Source: Pteria penguin (lineage: Eukaryota > Mollusca > Bivalvia > Pterioida > Pteriidae). Taken from it: a stretch of DNA of 64,000 bases. Position 1 is the stretch's first letter, and each line of letters starts with the position of its first letter. Of the stretch, positions 1 through 14,475 are shown one piece after another. The stretch covers positions 53,792,475 through 53,856,474 of the forward strand of contig CM068580.1 in assembly GCA_035048485.1 (NCBI GenBank), read 5' to 3'. A program made the position numbers and the translations under genes. The notes under the pieces were generated by a model. That model saw nothing but the letters and a program-made list of their open reading frames with translations, was not told the origin of the DNA and did not search any database.

Positions 1-250
1 ATCAACCTTTTTCCGGGGCATAACTTTTTTATTCCTTATCATATGATGATCATACTTGGTACATTTGTTCCTTTGGAGATGCCGGTGTGTCATTACCCTG
101 AAACAAGGTCGTGGGTCAAAGGTCAAGGTCACTATTCACTCTATTGTAAAAATCTTGTCCGGGCTATTTTTTGCTTATACCTTAAAATGTGCTTGTAAGT
201 GGGACATCCATTACACTTATACCAGTAATGTATATTGGGATGAATTATTG
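1..250. repeat. Dispersed repeat, type shared with 40500-40690
   Basis: Carries tcaaaggtcaaggtcac, then after about 20 bases cttgtccgggc and a T run. The same pair of motifs in the same order occurs at 40626-40690. Phrases like these recur widely in bivalve DNA. It is cut by the window edge and followed by a 13-base G run at 271-283. Confidence 0.5.
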
Positions 251-391
251 CATGTTTCTACTTTGTTGCCGGGGGGGGGGGGGATTTGTCCCGTTAGGAC
301 TGCTCTAGTTTATACAAAATACTTTAGTTTATATATGTATGTATATTTTTTACTCATTGCTGGCGCTTTATATTATGCATATTCATGTAAT

Positions 392-491
<100 letters not shown>

Positions 492-499
492 TATCAGTA

Positions 500-645
500 A
501 GTTGTATGACTTCCGACAAATACACTATATTATACCCTAACACGGGTCATCGGTTTTCACTCTCTTATCTGAAAGACAGGACCGCGGGGGTCGGGACCTC
601 TTTATAACGAGCCGAGCACTTTATCCACTCGGCCACACCGGCTCC
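500..645 (-). mobile_element. tRNA-derived SINE, 3'-truncated
   Basis: Read on the minus strand from 645: GGAGCCGGTGTGGCCGAGTGG (A-box region), then GAGGTCCCGACCCC in the B-box position, then a body with the phrase 'atctgaaagacaggac' (plus strand), also present in altered form in the copies at 43.9, 58.6 and 62.1 kb. The conserved tail is missing and a TA run follows. Confidence 0.7.
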
Positions 646-3600
646 ATTCTAACATAATGTGTAATTACAGTATTGATGTAAATATTTTGTTTTTGACACC
701 GATTCTACATTTATTTTAGCTACTATACGTTTTAGTTGTTTTGATTTTGCTTCCACTAAACACCGCAGACAATGTATTCATAACCATATTACCATATACA
801 CACATGAAACAGTTAGTATTACAATTAATAAGAGGTCTTATTGATTCTGTTTATTTAAAACTCTGAAACCATTTGTTTCACAACAAAAGGAATTAATGCA
901 CTCTGTAACTCCCCATAGTGCATAGTTCTAATGTCTGCATTTAAAAGTGATATTTCACAACTACCATCGTGTAAAAGGGTTCACAGTGAAACATAGAGTG
1001 ATTCCACATCTCTCATTTAAACTAATTTCTTCTGTGCTTGGTCTGTCAGGGGTATTTCATGATAGCCAATGTATTCTCAATTTACAAATATAATGTCGTA
1101 GAAAGAGGAAAATCTTGTGAGGAAAAATCTCTTAGCATTAATATCGAATCTGCTCTGTCACAAATGACAGTGCTTTAAAGAGTTATACATCTTTCAAATG
1201 CAAAATTTTTCGAATACAGAAACAAAAGCAATTTTGAGAAAATCTTATGTTATTTAGTAATAAAATTCTCAGTCAATCACTCCATCTTGTTTACACATAT
1301 AAGTATAGAATGAAATTCATATACATGTACTTCTTGTCTTAGATTTCAATATAGAACTGAACTGAACTGAATTGGAGAAAAATGTCAACTAGACGTTCAA
1401 CTTATTTTATTAGTCTAAAGATAAGAATACTAAAGTGTGCGTTAAGGTTTATTTTTAACTACGTATTTATGTGTAATTTTATATATTTTATGTGTAAATA
1501 TTTCTTTATTTTACAAGATCTGTACGATTTTTAAATTCATATCGGCTTTCTTATATCAATATTGTAATAAGGAAATCCCACTGATGTTCCACTAAAATGG
1601 CAATTGGACATACGCGTGTACAACTTAATAAAATGAACGTTATCAAGCCAAGCTCATACCACATAAACATATTGGAATATGATTTTGATACGGGGTTTTG
1701 TCGGAGGTACTGGGTACAAAAAAAGGAAGGTGATGCATTTTATACGTGTTATACGTCGACATAAACTCCAAGCGCGAATCCAGAAATTTTGTCGGGAGGG
1801 GGTCCATCCCGAATGAATTTTCTAAAAGGGGGACAACCCATGTTTTTGTGTTTAAAATTACTTATTTTACATCGAAAAATAAAAGTATTTTTCGCCGAAT
1901 TTTAGGGTGGGTCCAAATACCCCGTCCACCCGTATGAATCCGCATAGAGCTCTAACCCTCTGTTCATTTAGATATAGAGACCTTAATCTTATTAGTACTG
2001 TCGTCAATAAGAAAATATTTCTTAGTATTTCCCCTAGATGATATATTTTCAGTATTCGAGATATAGTATTCCTTGTATATTCATATAATATTGATAGATA
2101 AAGAAATTTTTAAAGTCTCTTGAACTTCATTTTTATTTTCACCATTTTGAAATTTCCCTCTTTGATGTCTCTGTTTTTCTGTTTCATATTCATTATAGAA
2201 CATGAAGGTTTACAAAAACTTGCTTAGATGTTTTAATGATAATCGATCTAGGTTGGTTTGCAAAGTAGTATGAAGTATGGAAATAATAAAAAAATTGTGC
2301 TGAATCCAAACAAAATTGAGGAAGCAAAAGGCATCCTTGGCGTTCGACACATACACCATCAACACCGTATTGGTACTCCTCAACTTCTGCAAAATTATCA
2401 CCCCGCATTCTGAGTCAAGTGATTAACGATTTAATATTCTTTTCGAAAAATACTCTTTGAGATTCTTCCAAATCATCTGTCATCTACAGCAAGTCAATAG
2501 TCATCTGTCATCAGGCAATGAAGATAGAGCGGACTGACTACACTGCTGCGACAATCTTATTAAGCAAAAGTAAACTCAATCGATTTTTGCTCTGCATTTT
2601 ACAATTTATCACGATGAAATACGAGTGTGGTCATACTGATAATTCAGTTAATAAAGCATAGTATAGAGGTAACATTTAAAATGAAGCGAAATTATTCCAT
2701 TATCCACCATAATTGAACACTGAAATGGGTATTCATTATAAATTACAGTAACATTCTATACGTTGTTCGATTTCAGCATAAGTACGTTATACATGTATGA
2801 AAATTGTACAATGTTGTGTACTGTCCGAGCAATCATTTTCATTTCGAATTTTATCATTATTATTGTTTTTGTTGTTGTTGTTAAGGTATTGTTTGTCCCT
2901 CTATAGCAACTTTAATCAGAATACTTTAAAGTTGTGTACCCTATGTTCGCATATTATAGGTAAATTTATTCTTAATTATTTTGATTACATATATAGGCCT
3001 TTAACATATTAAAAAAGAGTCCTTGTAAATTCTGCGTTCAAATTCGTCTTATTAAGCGAGATATGGCTGTTTAAAACGCGATGTTTGTAAACAGAATGTT
3101 TACAACCAACTTATCACGTGATCTAATTCGGAAGCCGCCGCATCATGGACACTGATGGAGGGCGAGGTGAATAAACTTGACGAGTAACTTTAACAATCTG
3201 CATTCAAGTCTACTAAAGTTAGTATTTACTGAAATCGTTTTCTTCTGGAGTCTCCCTTCATCGTATTTGTTTTTTATTAAACTGCGTATGCGCGAAGTCA
3301 GGTTATGGTTGTATTTATGGAATACCCACTTTATTTACGAAGAATTCTCTTTTTATTTTGATATCTCTGAGCGTTTGAAGCAACAAAAAGTGTTATTAAC
3401 GCAAAGTTAATAACTTCAGCCATAAAAGAAAAATACAGTTTTTGTTTTACATGCCCTAATTTTTGAAATTATACCGAATTGTAGGGTATACAACTTTAAG
3501 TTTTTTTGTAGAAGAATTACCAAATTTGAGTGTATGATAGTTTAAGAAATAAACCTACAAAACTAGCATATTCTTTATCTCCAGTCTAATAATTTTTTTT

Positions 3601-6600
3601 TTGAGTAACAGAAACTGGACATAATTACAGTGTTCATAACCATCTCGGCATCTGAGGAGAAATTACATTCCATCAACATAAGGGAAGTGATTTAGAAACA
3701 GTTTGGGACCACACGATATTTATATTTATCGCACAAAGTGATAACATAAATCATCAAACAAATGAAAGATGATGTCATGTTATATGAACATGCATCTCCT
3801 GCTGGGCAACACGTCTGACTCCAAAGTCAAGTTCGCATAGAAATGGAGGAAAATAAAACGAGTTACAACGCACAGTGCATGGAATAATCTCAACTCTATT
3901 CAAAGGGTGAGCTAATGTAGTCGATATAACAAGAAACAAGAGAACATCTGGTTATCAACTGTCACCTTTTAAGTATTGATTTAGGGGTTTGAATAAGCAT
4001 TGGCTCATGGGAAAATAAAGACAAATCGACGATGTAGTTCTCACTGGTACGTAAAAACTAAGTATAAGCTTTGAGTTCTTATGAGTATATTGGTTGCAGT
4101 TTCTCAGTAAGAAATTTTCTATTTGTCGAGAAGCATTCTACAAATTCGATTTTAAATCGGTAGATTTGAGAAAAAAATATTTGAGTATAGGGTTATGAGT
4201 TCTTTATGGTGAAAATTCTCAGTCAGATGGTTTCTGTTGTTTTATTTTATATAACTGGGTATTCTATTTACCTTACGTACTCCCTCTGGAAGGACAACAC
4301 AATAAGGGCCAATATTGGTAAAGTAAATTAACGAATAATGAAATTTCTCAATTTGCCAAAAGATTTGCTAAAATCTCTTCATCAGTAAGTATTATTTCAC
4401 CGTAAAGATAATTGTAGAAACCAATCCGTCGTGACGAGTTACGGCGTCAGAGTAAATCTTGCGAACTGTGGTGACGGCGGGCCGTGCTGATAAGACTAAA
4501 GCCTTTACAAATCATACACAATTTATTCATGAGTTAAAGCAACAGGAATATTGTACGCGGATTTGTCCGCATATAACACAAGGCGCTGCAAATGTTTTCT
4601 TTAAGTGTAACAAGAATATAAAGATAATGTCAGCGAGTATAGTCGTTTTCAAGTTTGTGTTTTCGCTTTTATATTAGCCTACATCGATCTTTTCAAGAAA
4701 AGTTTTCCGCGAACAGAAAATAGATATTGACTTTTCGAAGTGTAATTGTAGTCAATGAATCCACCATAGTATCAATTCATACGAGGAAAAATACTATAAA
4801 AATATATAAAATGTATCGAATGAAATGAAAAACGATATATAAATAAAGAAAACGTAAAATGTAAAGAAAAGTGGGGGTTTTGCCACCAATTGATACTCTT
4901 TCAAATTTATACTTGATAAATCAAACTTCAGGTATATTTTCGTGACATTTTGACCGTGGACCTCCCTCAAAGGGGAAGCAAAACATAACAAACTAGAAAA
5001 AGAAATTAAACCGGTCTGAAATTACCATATTCAATATTATGGCGAAATCAGGAAACCAAATGAAATTCAATTAAGAGCGTGAACAATCCAAGCAAACAAC
5101 ATACTGGAACAATAATACATTGATGGTAATTTAAACTGGTCATCAAATATAGGCTGTCAAATTTGGTGAGCAGAAACATGGATCTACAATCGTTGATATG
5201 GCACCCAGCCTCTTTTGTTGGCGCACATAAGATGATTTCTCTGAACTTAAGTAATTTTCAGATCATCAGTTTCTCTCCTACCGAATCATCACAGGGATCG
5301 TCGGAGTTATATCTTATGTAGACCAGTTACTATTATTGAATGTAGTAAAATACGAAATAACTAGTGCAATGGCATTGTAACACTCACGTGACACGATGGA
5401 CATTCATGGAATACGGGAAGATCAGATAAAAGCTCAAGGTTGACAGTACACACAGCTTGTATGAGATGCATATACACCAATAAAGTGTCACAGCCATACA
5501 CTATCGGTGACGTTTTATTGTGTAAGTCGAACTTTGCGTGTCGGAGAATTTTATGACCTAATCTGAATAAATGACCATTAAGGGGCAGTTGACAAGAATA
5601 AAGCAAATAAACAAATAAACACATAAAAATACTGTGCGTGTATCTCGGTCCTAGATATGAACATTCGATTCCTATATTTTTTTTCTGGAAGATTGAAGAT
5701 ATATTGAGACATTTCCTTTTATAATGTTAATGTACCATGCCATATTGAAGCTCCACTTTATATTAGTTTTCTTCTTGTAATTCCTCTAATGAGCCTAATA
5801 ATCCCCACTATTTTTCTTTATCCCCTACCCAGAAAGCTTCCTTATTATACTGACGTTTCCCCTTCTCCTTTCTTTATTATTCATACCTTTAATTGCCGCT
5901 ACATTAGATATGCATGGAGATAATGGATAGACGCTGAATATAGCTTTATAATAAAGTCAATCCTTAATGTGATATTCGGAATAGGGCTGTGTTCTTACAC
6001 AGACGTATAGAGGCATGTTTCCATATACATTATTCAGTACATGGTATGCAATAAGCATTGTTATAGGATACGATATGCTTTTGTTTGGTTTTTAATAAGT
6101 AGCTTTAGATTTTGAATATTTTGTGGTCTGAATAATATATGGATTATCCTGCCTTCTGAAAACTGCATGTATTGCTCTGTTTTCTGAGTAGATATGTATT
6201 CTTTGGTGTCTTATAAGGATGTTCATCAGTCTATACTTTGTATAGATTAACAATATAGAACTCTATGTACAATAAATATGAATCCGCTGATTATATATTA
6301 TATGTTGTACTTATTTTATATTTATTTTATAATTATATATTTATCAGAATTATATAGGAACCAATCAACCCTATTTTGAAAATTTTATTTAAAAATGCAT
6401 GTATAAGACAAATTCATTCATTAAAGCTTTTAAGGTGACATGCTTTGCTCAGAATTGAGAATTAATGCTGGCATTGGTATATATTAATACAGAATGATAG
6501 TTTACATACAGCACCAATGATGGTTGTGACTCACTTATACGTATATTTATAGGTATCTTTTGAACAAATATACATTTTAATACATATATACTTAATATGT

Positions 6601-7224
6601 CACAAACGACGATGATTGTTTCTTTAGATCATTGATGATCTTATAAATGTTATATAGATATATTAGAGTATATATTAGGTTTTCATTCAGCCTGTGTAAG
6701 ACAGAGTACCGATGTCCATATCCAGAACTTCTACTAATGAACATTCACATACTCGTCACATATAAACTTGCAATAAGTATAAAAACACAGTCATAACATT
6801 TTGCAAATACATTAAATATTTCATATTTATTGAAGATCTATCTATGTAGACTTAGCGCTCAAGTCGACGAGAGCTTTTGTTATATGACTATAAAGTAAGT
6901 TATTACCATTCACTTTGATGCCGAATCAGATTCCGAGAGATTTCTCTAACGCTTACACGACAAAAAGCAATAAAGTGTCCGATCATTATTGAAAGCTCTT
7001 GGGAAGGAAATTAACTATGCCCTTTATTGCCAAATTTACATCATTCATATTTAAACTTTTTATCGTCCAAATCAATTACTTTGTAATTAAAAAGACGTCA
7101 GTTACTGCATCTAAATCGATCGCGATAACCTGCTGTCAGATTTCACCAGTTTGTGGAGTGTTCGAATGTTCTGTTGTTTTCCAAATCCTGATTATTAGAA
7201 TGAACCGTGCCAATGTTAGGAACA
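646..7224. other. AT-rich region, no supported gene
   Basis: No frame with splice support was found. At 3120-3172 a GC-richer patch holds CACGTG, an ETS-like CGGAAG and a start (catcATGG) followed seven codons later by a weak GTGAAT donor; this could be a promoter and first exon but is weak. Short minus-strand frames near 2193-2408 and 5361-5624 have no support. Confidence 0.5.
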
Positions 7225-7425
7225 TCTAACCTCAATTATATTGCGTGGTATTACGTTACACACGGCCAGCACTGCACATCTAGCCTGAGTATTATTTCGT
7301 GGTATTATGTTACACAAGGCCAGTATTGCACACCTAGCCTCAGTATTATTTCGTGGTATTATATTACACACGGCCAGTATTGCACACCTAACCTTTTTTT
7401 TCGCGGTATTATATTCCACTGTGTT
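7225..7425. repeat. Tandem repeat, about 58-bp unit, about 3.4 copies
   Basis: Units carry 'cgtggtattatgttacac' and 'ggccagtattgcacacct' with few differences. The fourth copy decays after tttttttcgcggtattatat. Confidence 0.9.
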
Positions 7426-9550
7426 AGCGTCACAGTGGCATTGCTATTATACCATTCGGTATTCTTGAAAGGATATGTGCAGAGTGCTTTCCGTATCAAC
7501 CTGAATTTCAGCGATTTTAAAATTCTTCGAATTCATGTAGTCAAATTCAGTGCATTAAAGTAAAACTCATGCCCATTTTTTGGGGGGGTTTTTTTTTCCG
7601 TGAAACTGTTGCTAGAAATCTATTTCTGTTTTTAGTGTACATGCATGTAATCTTTCGCTATTACTTAATTTTAAATTATTGATATACACATCGTAATTGA
7701 ATGCTGCGAATTTGGCCCGTATGCCTAAAAATACTAACATGATGCAGATTTTATCAGTGAGCAGCAGATTGAATGAACACGAGATCACTAATTTTGCAAT
7801 CATATTATCTTCCATCTGGTGCAGTGTTTATGTATCCTTTCAATACCCCTTTGGGTTTCCTTGCAAAAAGACAAAAAACATCAAATCTTTATCGACTATA
7901 CAATTTTCTCAATTAAATGCAAGCAATTCATTCTCTTATTTTTCATATTTTGGAAAATTAAGCAAGAACGGAAATATGTTTCGTGACTCGGTCGGATTAA
8001 TCAATACAAGAGAAAAGTTTTATTTTATATCGGATTTCAGAGTGTAATTAAAGGAAGTCTTCGCCCATGCTAGCAGAGGCCGGGTAATAGGATATGTTAA
8101 TATTCCGGGAAAGGTTTTAGCGTTACAGCGTTCATTATTGTTCTCTTATTTCAGAACTACTAAAGGTGGTTTCCTTTCTCAGAAATTACTAATCACAGTC
8201 ATTACTCCCATGCGTCATTAAGTTGCTACGGTTACCAATTTTCCTTGTTATTTCATATAAATATCTAAGGCCGTAAAATCACCATCATCCTTCGATAGAA
8301 GAAACAATTTATGACAGATTATTTTCAGAAATACATTAAAATGTTTGTGTTTTGCATTAGCAAAAGATTGTTTTTGTTTCTGTAATTCTTGTTTTAAAAG
8401 AAATGTAGGTGAGCATTATTCATTTGTTTACTTACTTGTGACCCTGATTTTGAAGAAATTTATACTAGTATATATGTTCTTCTATTTACTGATTGTTTGT
8501 TTGATGTGTCATGTCATATGGAGGCTATTCACCTGAAGTAGATGGCAAGTGTTGAATAAGGAAAAGAAGTACCAGGAAAATCCCACAAACTTTCGACAGG
8601 TACACTACAATGGAATATTGTATGCACTGGTCTATTTGAAATCAGTTTTGGCACCTATATATTTGATGTTTTTAAAAGTTGTTTATACAATTACAAATAT
8701 AAATTTCCCATTTATTGTGTTCTTGAATTCATCAACATCGAAGACAGAAAAGAAATAATAGTTGACGCCTTTATAAAAGAATAACTACAAGTATCATTAG
8801 AATGCCATTTTCAATTACATGCCAGTGCAACTTCAGGATCGTGATGCAGTTATTATTGCAGTATTCAGGATGCAATGTGGTTGACACTTCCGTCAACCAC
8901 ACAATAATGTCGTTCATAAGTCTATGGGTGATTATCACCATCACATGCAATCGTCAACAATAAAAAAATAATTGTATTTTAGAGCAAGACAGAGATTGGC
9001 TCTCATCTGTTCATACAATTATTGATGACTAGATTTGAATGAAATCCACCACATGGATCAGGTCTATACATCGGATGCCCGAGATGAGTTAGATAAAGTA
9101 GATTTCATTAACATAGCGGACACAAGATTATTATAGTCAAACTTTTCATATTGAAAAATACAGATACGGTAAGTATAATATTGACTCGCACTCTCATTTT
9201 ATAACACAATGTATAAAACCTCTCTCTATCAACGGCGGAAAAGCTGATTATCCTTCCCGTGGTATAGAGTCCTCAATCAGTAGTAATGACACTGTGTAAA
9301 TGGCATTGCAAGAATTAGTCAGTATCTCAAATGACCACATAAACACTCACTGACCGTTAAAGTAGATTCCATGGCTTTCTATAAGAATCTAGGAACCGTA
9401 AACCAGAATTTAACTATGTCGTCTTTACAACATTTTTATCAATGAACAACTCAAGTTCCCCTACGACAAACATTCGTTTCTATATTTTATGGTATCGGTG
9501 TGACATCATATGTAAGTAATAAGTATTTTGATATATATACGTTATAATTT

Positions 9551-9601
9551 AGTGCACCAGAGGCGCCCTTATGTCTCTTCAGTGATGCTCATGGTCGAAT
9601 G
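9551..9601 (-). repeat. Dispersed repeat end, inverted copy of 10863-10910
   Basis: On the minus strand it reads gagcatcactgaagagacat, then a spacer and cctctggtgcac. The copy at 10863-10910 reads gagcatcactgaagacacat, then gcgcatatgatgcac. Confidence 0.65.
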
Positions 9602-10609
9602 ATTGCAATTCTAATAATATATAGTTATTTGAAAAGCAGAGTTAAAACCAATTTGCCGAAAAAGTGGGCCAAAGAATCAATCTAAGGACAAAGCTATACA
9701 TGGGGGGGGGATATACTCCTTAGTTTCTATTTCAATACAACATCATTGTTCGTTCTATTGTTTGCATCGATGATGTTTTATTAATCGGTGGTATAACATA
9801 AACGTCATTTACATCGATATATCGATGTCTACAATATCGTTCATAACATCGATCGATAAGTTGTGCTACTGATAAATAATATCGATAGAGTCTGAAGCAA
9901 AGGTGTTCAATAAAACAGAATACATGTCCCTTTAAAATATCAACAAAACAATGGATCACTGTGCTAATTCATGTTCACTTATTTAATGCTTACATTTACA
10001 TAAAACAGTTTAAAACGGATATAATATATTTGATAAATATTAGCAAATCATTTTCAAATTAAACATCAATGCATCTGTTGTCATCTGTTAATTTTTTTAT
10101 CAAGAAATGTGATGTAATAAAGACTCTTTAAAACACTAGTTTTTTTATCATACAAGTAGTGAATCGATGGTGTTTTAGATGGTACTGATGCATTAATATT
10201 ATAAAACAGGTGCTGATTATTTGTTATATCAAGAAGTCGAAAATGCTAGTATTAAATATTTACATCGAGAGTAATTTCTTACTAATGTCTTTTGCAACAA
10301 CTATACAATTTTTTCACTACTAATGCATGATTATGGCACTATATTAGGAATGTATAGTATGACTCAGAAGTAACGTTACAGAAAATGGTTTTCAAATCAA
10401 TTTATCAATGATATAAGTGTATACAAATAGACACATATAGAGTGTGAGGAGTATTCTTATTTCACTTCACTTTTGAATGATACTACTTCCAGGAAAAGCG
10501 CTCGAGTGGTCATCAAACAAAGCCCTTGTTAAACCATTTGTATTGTGCTAATACAATGTCACACCATTTTACTTATCATGACTTTATACCGATTGTGCTA
10601 CGTTAAACC

Positions 10610-10920
10610 CTTATCACTTTTAAAATGCGACCACGAGTTAACGAGTTACACTGGTTCGATTAATCCTACGGCATCACGGCGGGTATGTCCGGTCAGCAGG
10701 GGATGCTTACTCGTCCATGGCATCTGATCCCACCTCTGATTCGTCTAGGGTCCGTAAAAATTAATATCTCTATTTTGCTTTGGTTCACTTTTCGGTCATT
10801 TTGGCCTCAACATTGCTCTTCAAATATTTATATATTATGAGAATTCCAATCATTTGGCAACGAGCATCACTGAAGACACATATCTTGTCGAAATGCGCAT
10901 ATGATGCACAAAATTAAAAG
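10610..10920 (+). repeat. Dispersed repeat with the satellite-progenitor module
   Basis: Holds, inverted, the module 'agaggtgggatcag...ggacgagtaagcatcccctgctgacc' (10689-10738 on the minus strand), then 'ttggcctcaacattgctctt' and 'gagcatcactgaagacacat'. Related modules occur at 20975-21020, 23970-24020 and, amplified, at 26.4 kb. It is probably part of a larger transposon. Confidence 0.65.
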
Positions 10921-12176
10921 GTATATATGTTCTATATCTATTTTATTTACTAATGTTCCTTACAGACTACAGCTTGGCATCTTAGGGTTTTACTTTTCAC
11001 AAATAAATGCAATTCTCATGTCCTATAAAATGTGATGCACCATATAGCAGCAGCATCACAACATATTATTTTTATATAGTCTTAGTAATATCACGAAACA
11101 TTTCTGTATTTCATGATTTGAAATATTATTTTACTATTATTCATGGTCCTTCGTTTTCAGTGTGTTTAAATTTGTCATTCTTCATTCCAGTAAAAGAACT
11201 TAGAATGACAATAAATCAACTTGAATCTTGGACTGTTTTTTTTTTACCATGGTACTTGGTATTGTGCGTGATAAAGTGCAGCCAAACTAATACATAAAAG
11301 ATACATAAAAGTGCAAACTTCACATCATCATCGAGTGCAACTTTCTCTCTAAGAAAGATCTCAAAGTCGATATAATTGTACGTTACGGAATCACGACTCC
11401 GTATTACACGGGATTTACATGTATCTATCGGAAACCTTTATTCCTGCAGGTGGCCGTCCCTATAATTAAATGCTTATACTTTGTATCTTTTCATAAACAG
11501 TTTACTTTCAAATTCTCGATCAAAGTTTCAAATATCGATGAGTCATTCTCTACCGCGTGTTCGATATACTTGCTTTCTTTGGCCGAATTTTAAAACGCAA
11601 ATATTAAATTGAAATGTCTGGTCAATTTTCCTTTGAACGTGATATTAATAAATTATACCTTTCTAGTGGGCGATTATTAATCACACTAACATAAAGATAA
11701 AACCCAGAAAAGTACAATATTTAGTTAAAATATTATGTTTATGTGCATTGTTTAAAAGTTTAGAGTCAGTATAAAATATCTTCAAAATCATAGTCTTCTG
11801 TAAATGTGTGGTTTATATCTCCAATGAATCATTGTTATCATTTCAGACTTTTAATGCATTTACCAAATTCTGACCACCTTCCACGAGACTAAAAGGTACA
11901 AACAGTTTTAATTTAATTAGACACCGTTAATCTAAAAGAATATATAAAAGCAAAAGAAGCCTCTTACCTTGTCTTCGGACTTGCTTGTGTATGTGACAGT
12001 CTCTAGTGCCATTACATGCTGTTTATTGGATATGCCTAGGAACGGTCCATGCCGCAGTCAGGCTATGATTACCGGTGTGAGATTTTGACGTCGAGCCTCT
12101 ATGTTAATGCATGATAACTGCGGAAAGTTATTGAATAAGCTTGCGTGAGGTAGATTTTTTCCAGGATCTATTCAAA

Positions 12177-12200
12177 ATGGAACCAAACCATTGTGAAAAG
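12177..12200 (+). CDS. Candidate very short first coding exon
   Basis: caaaATGG is a fair eukaryotic start context; eight codons (MEPNHCEK) run to AAG|GTAAGA, a near-perfect donor. No continuation was identified in the following AT-rich DNA, so this may be chance. Confidence 0.15.
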
Positions 12201-14033
12201 GTAAGACTGATTATCATATTAGATTAAACATGATAAAGTTAATAACTTGTAATATGATATAATTATGAAGAAAATATTTAAATAATATACACATCTTCAT
12301 ACAATTTATCATCAGGAAGAAATATGATACTCCAAGTTTACAAATTTCGAATTATCCTTTTCAAGTTGTCAAAATACTGCGACCTTTTCGTCAAAGACAT
12401 GTCCTATGTTTCCTCTTACTTTAAGAAATGTTCCTACATTTCCAATCTCCAGGAAAGAAGATCCTCCACTGAATTCTACATTAAGCGTACATCTGTCTAA
12501 TTTTAAGGAACACTTTGGCATATTGAGAAGTAGAAACAATACTTTTACATTCCACAGAGGAAATTCATGGACGTTTTATGTTTCATTTATTGTTTTAGTG
12601 ATGGTATGCATTATGAGCTGTAACACTTCTTTGAAATGATTTTGTATCACTTGAATGGATGTCTCGGAGCGTTTTACATCTCTTTACGTTCAATTCAAGA
12701 GGTCTAAATTCAATAACTTTTATTTCGACATCAATGGATGAAATAGTGCTAAAGAACAAACATTGGCAGCAAAATAGGGGAACGATTTGAAAATTTGAAG
12801 TTAGTAAACAAATACGTTAATTCTACTGGTTGTAATCATCTTACATTTAAATGAATTCGATTCAGGATTCATTTATTAAAAAAAAATGAATTCATCTATA
12901 TTTTGATTTATTCTTGTCAGATATTTGGCTGTTAAAAGCTACCAAGTCAAAAATTTGTGAGTGCATAAATAGCTTTGATTACTCTATGAATTTCTTTGCT
13001 TTAATATAATTTGAATTTAAGATACTTTGAATAATGTATAGCATGGCCTCTTGAGACGTCAATGAAATCAATATGAGATGCCATATTCATGAAGTTAGAA
13101 ATTGAACATTTATATCGAAATCGGACGAATATTGTGTAACAAAATTATCTATTGGGAAACTATATTTTATTCAAGGGGTAAATGATTGTTGTAAAACAGA
13201 AACGAGTGTGAACATTATTCGAACGGGCCTTAATAAATTAGTTAAACGTACACTGCATCGGTGATTTGATTAAGTGAAGGATTTCGCATGCCTTTGATGG
13301 AGTTGTTTTCACTGTTTCGTCAAATTGAGTCGGAAGCTGCATCCATCTTTCTCCACGGTGATAACTATTTAGAGATTGATAGTAGAAATTCATCACTTAA
13401 GGAAGGGATGTCGATCCAATGTATCCGATTTAACGTAGAGGTGGATTAAATACTGTATAAGTATATGTAATTCTATCATTATTTTGAAAATCTAAACATC
13501 GAAATCATATGTAAAGAATTTACACCAACTTTCTTGCAATTTGTTGCTATTTTCACAGGTATTCTGACGTCAGTTCTTTTTAATTAAAGTGCTTATGAAA
13601 TATAGGCTCGACACTGCATCGGAAAACTCGAGATTTACGATACTAATAAATAAGTGTTAGGTCTGGAAATCATACTTATTAGTTTGTGTCGCCACAGAAA
13701 TCTGATAGAAATCCAATATGTTAGTCAAATTAAAGATTTATCACGTGGTACATTAATTACAAGAAAATGTTACACCTGAGATCGATACAGAAAGCAGAAA
13801 TAGTAATTCAGCACGTAGCATATTGTACGACAAATTTACAGGGTTAATAATAAGTCAGCAAGGTTCATTGACAGTCCTTACAAATCGCTACAAAAATTGA
13901 TAACAGCGGAAATCGTGAAATTTATCTTTTTTCTTTAAATATCTTTTATTAAATCGAACTTTGCCGCCACCCCTCCCCCTCCCGCCCCTTCCCTCCAAAA
14001 GGATAAAATGAAAAGAAAATGAAAAACAAACAA

Positions 14034-14070
<37 letters not shown>

Positions 14071-14475
14071 GCATATCGAATTCAATAGCTTTCAGTATAT
14101 ACAGATTATTAATTTGCCGATATTTATAAAACTTGTGGGTCCTTCTGCACTATCCTACATGTTTCCTTACTTTTGATTTATCATTTACAACTGCCTTTAC
14201 TCGTTATAGCTTTACTTTGTTTAGCATGGGGATTACTGATAGGGCTTTTGTACCCGATATATGCATGTGTGATACGTTATGTTATTTCCACTTTGTATTT
14301 TAATGGTGCCTTATACATTTGAATGTTCATGATAGAATTGATTTGGGTGCAACATAATCTTTAAACGAACAGTATTTGATACACGTTCACACAGAACAAC
14401 TTCTAAAAATAATTCTAAAAAGTACCTGAAAGGTGATATTATTGATGCGCATAGGTAGTAATATTAATAAAATGG

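Larger units (their letters stand above)
7426..14475. other. AT-rich region with dispersed repeats, no supported gene
   Basis: Apart from the repeats and the weak candidate exon listed separately, nothing is supported. (AAT)n lies at 14035-14068. A perfect hairpin at 8876-8901 has a 10-bp stem (TGTGGTTGAC) and a 6-nt loop. Confidence 0.5.

Noticed and set aside
1760..1945. MITE similar to 41598-41747
   Set aside because: Shares aatccag/gaatccgc and G-rich patches but no convincing inverted ends could be aligned.
5361..5624. 87-codon minus-strand open frame
   Set aside because: No domain, no splice context; length expected by chance in 64 kb.
7207..7563. 118-codon plus-strand open frame
   Set aside because: Lies over the 58-bp tandem repeat and has no splice support.
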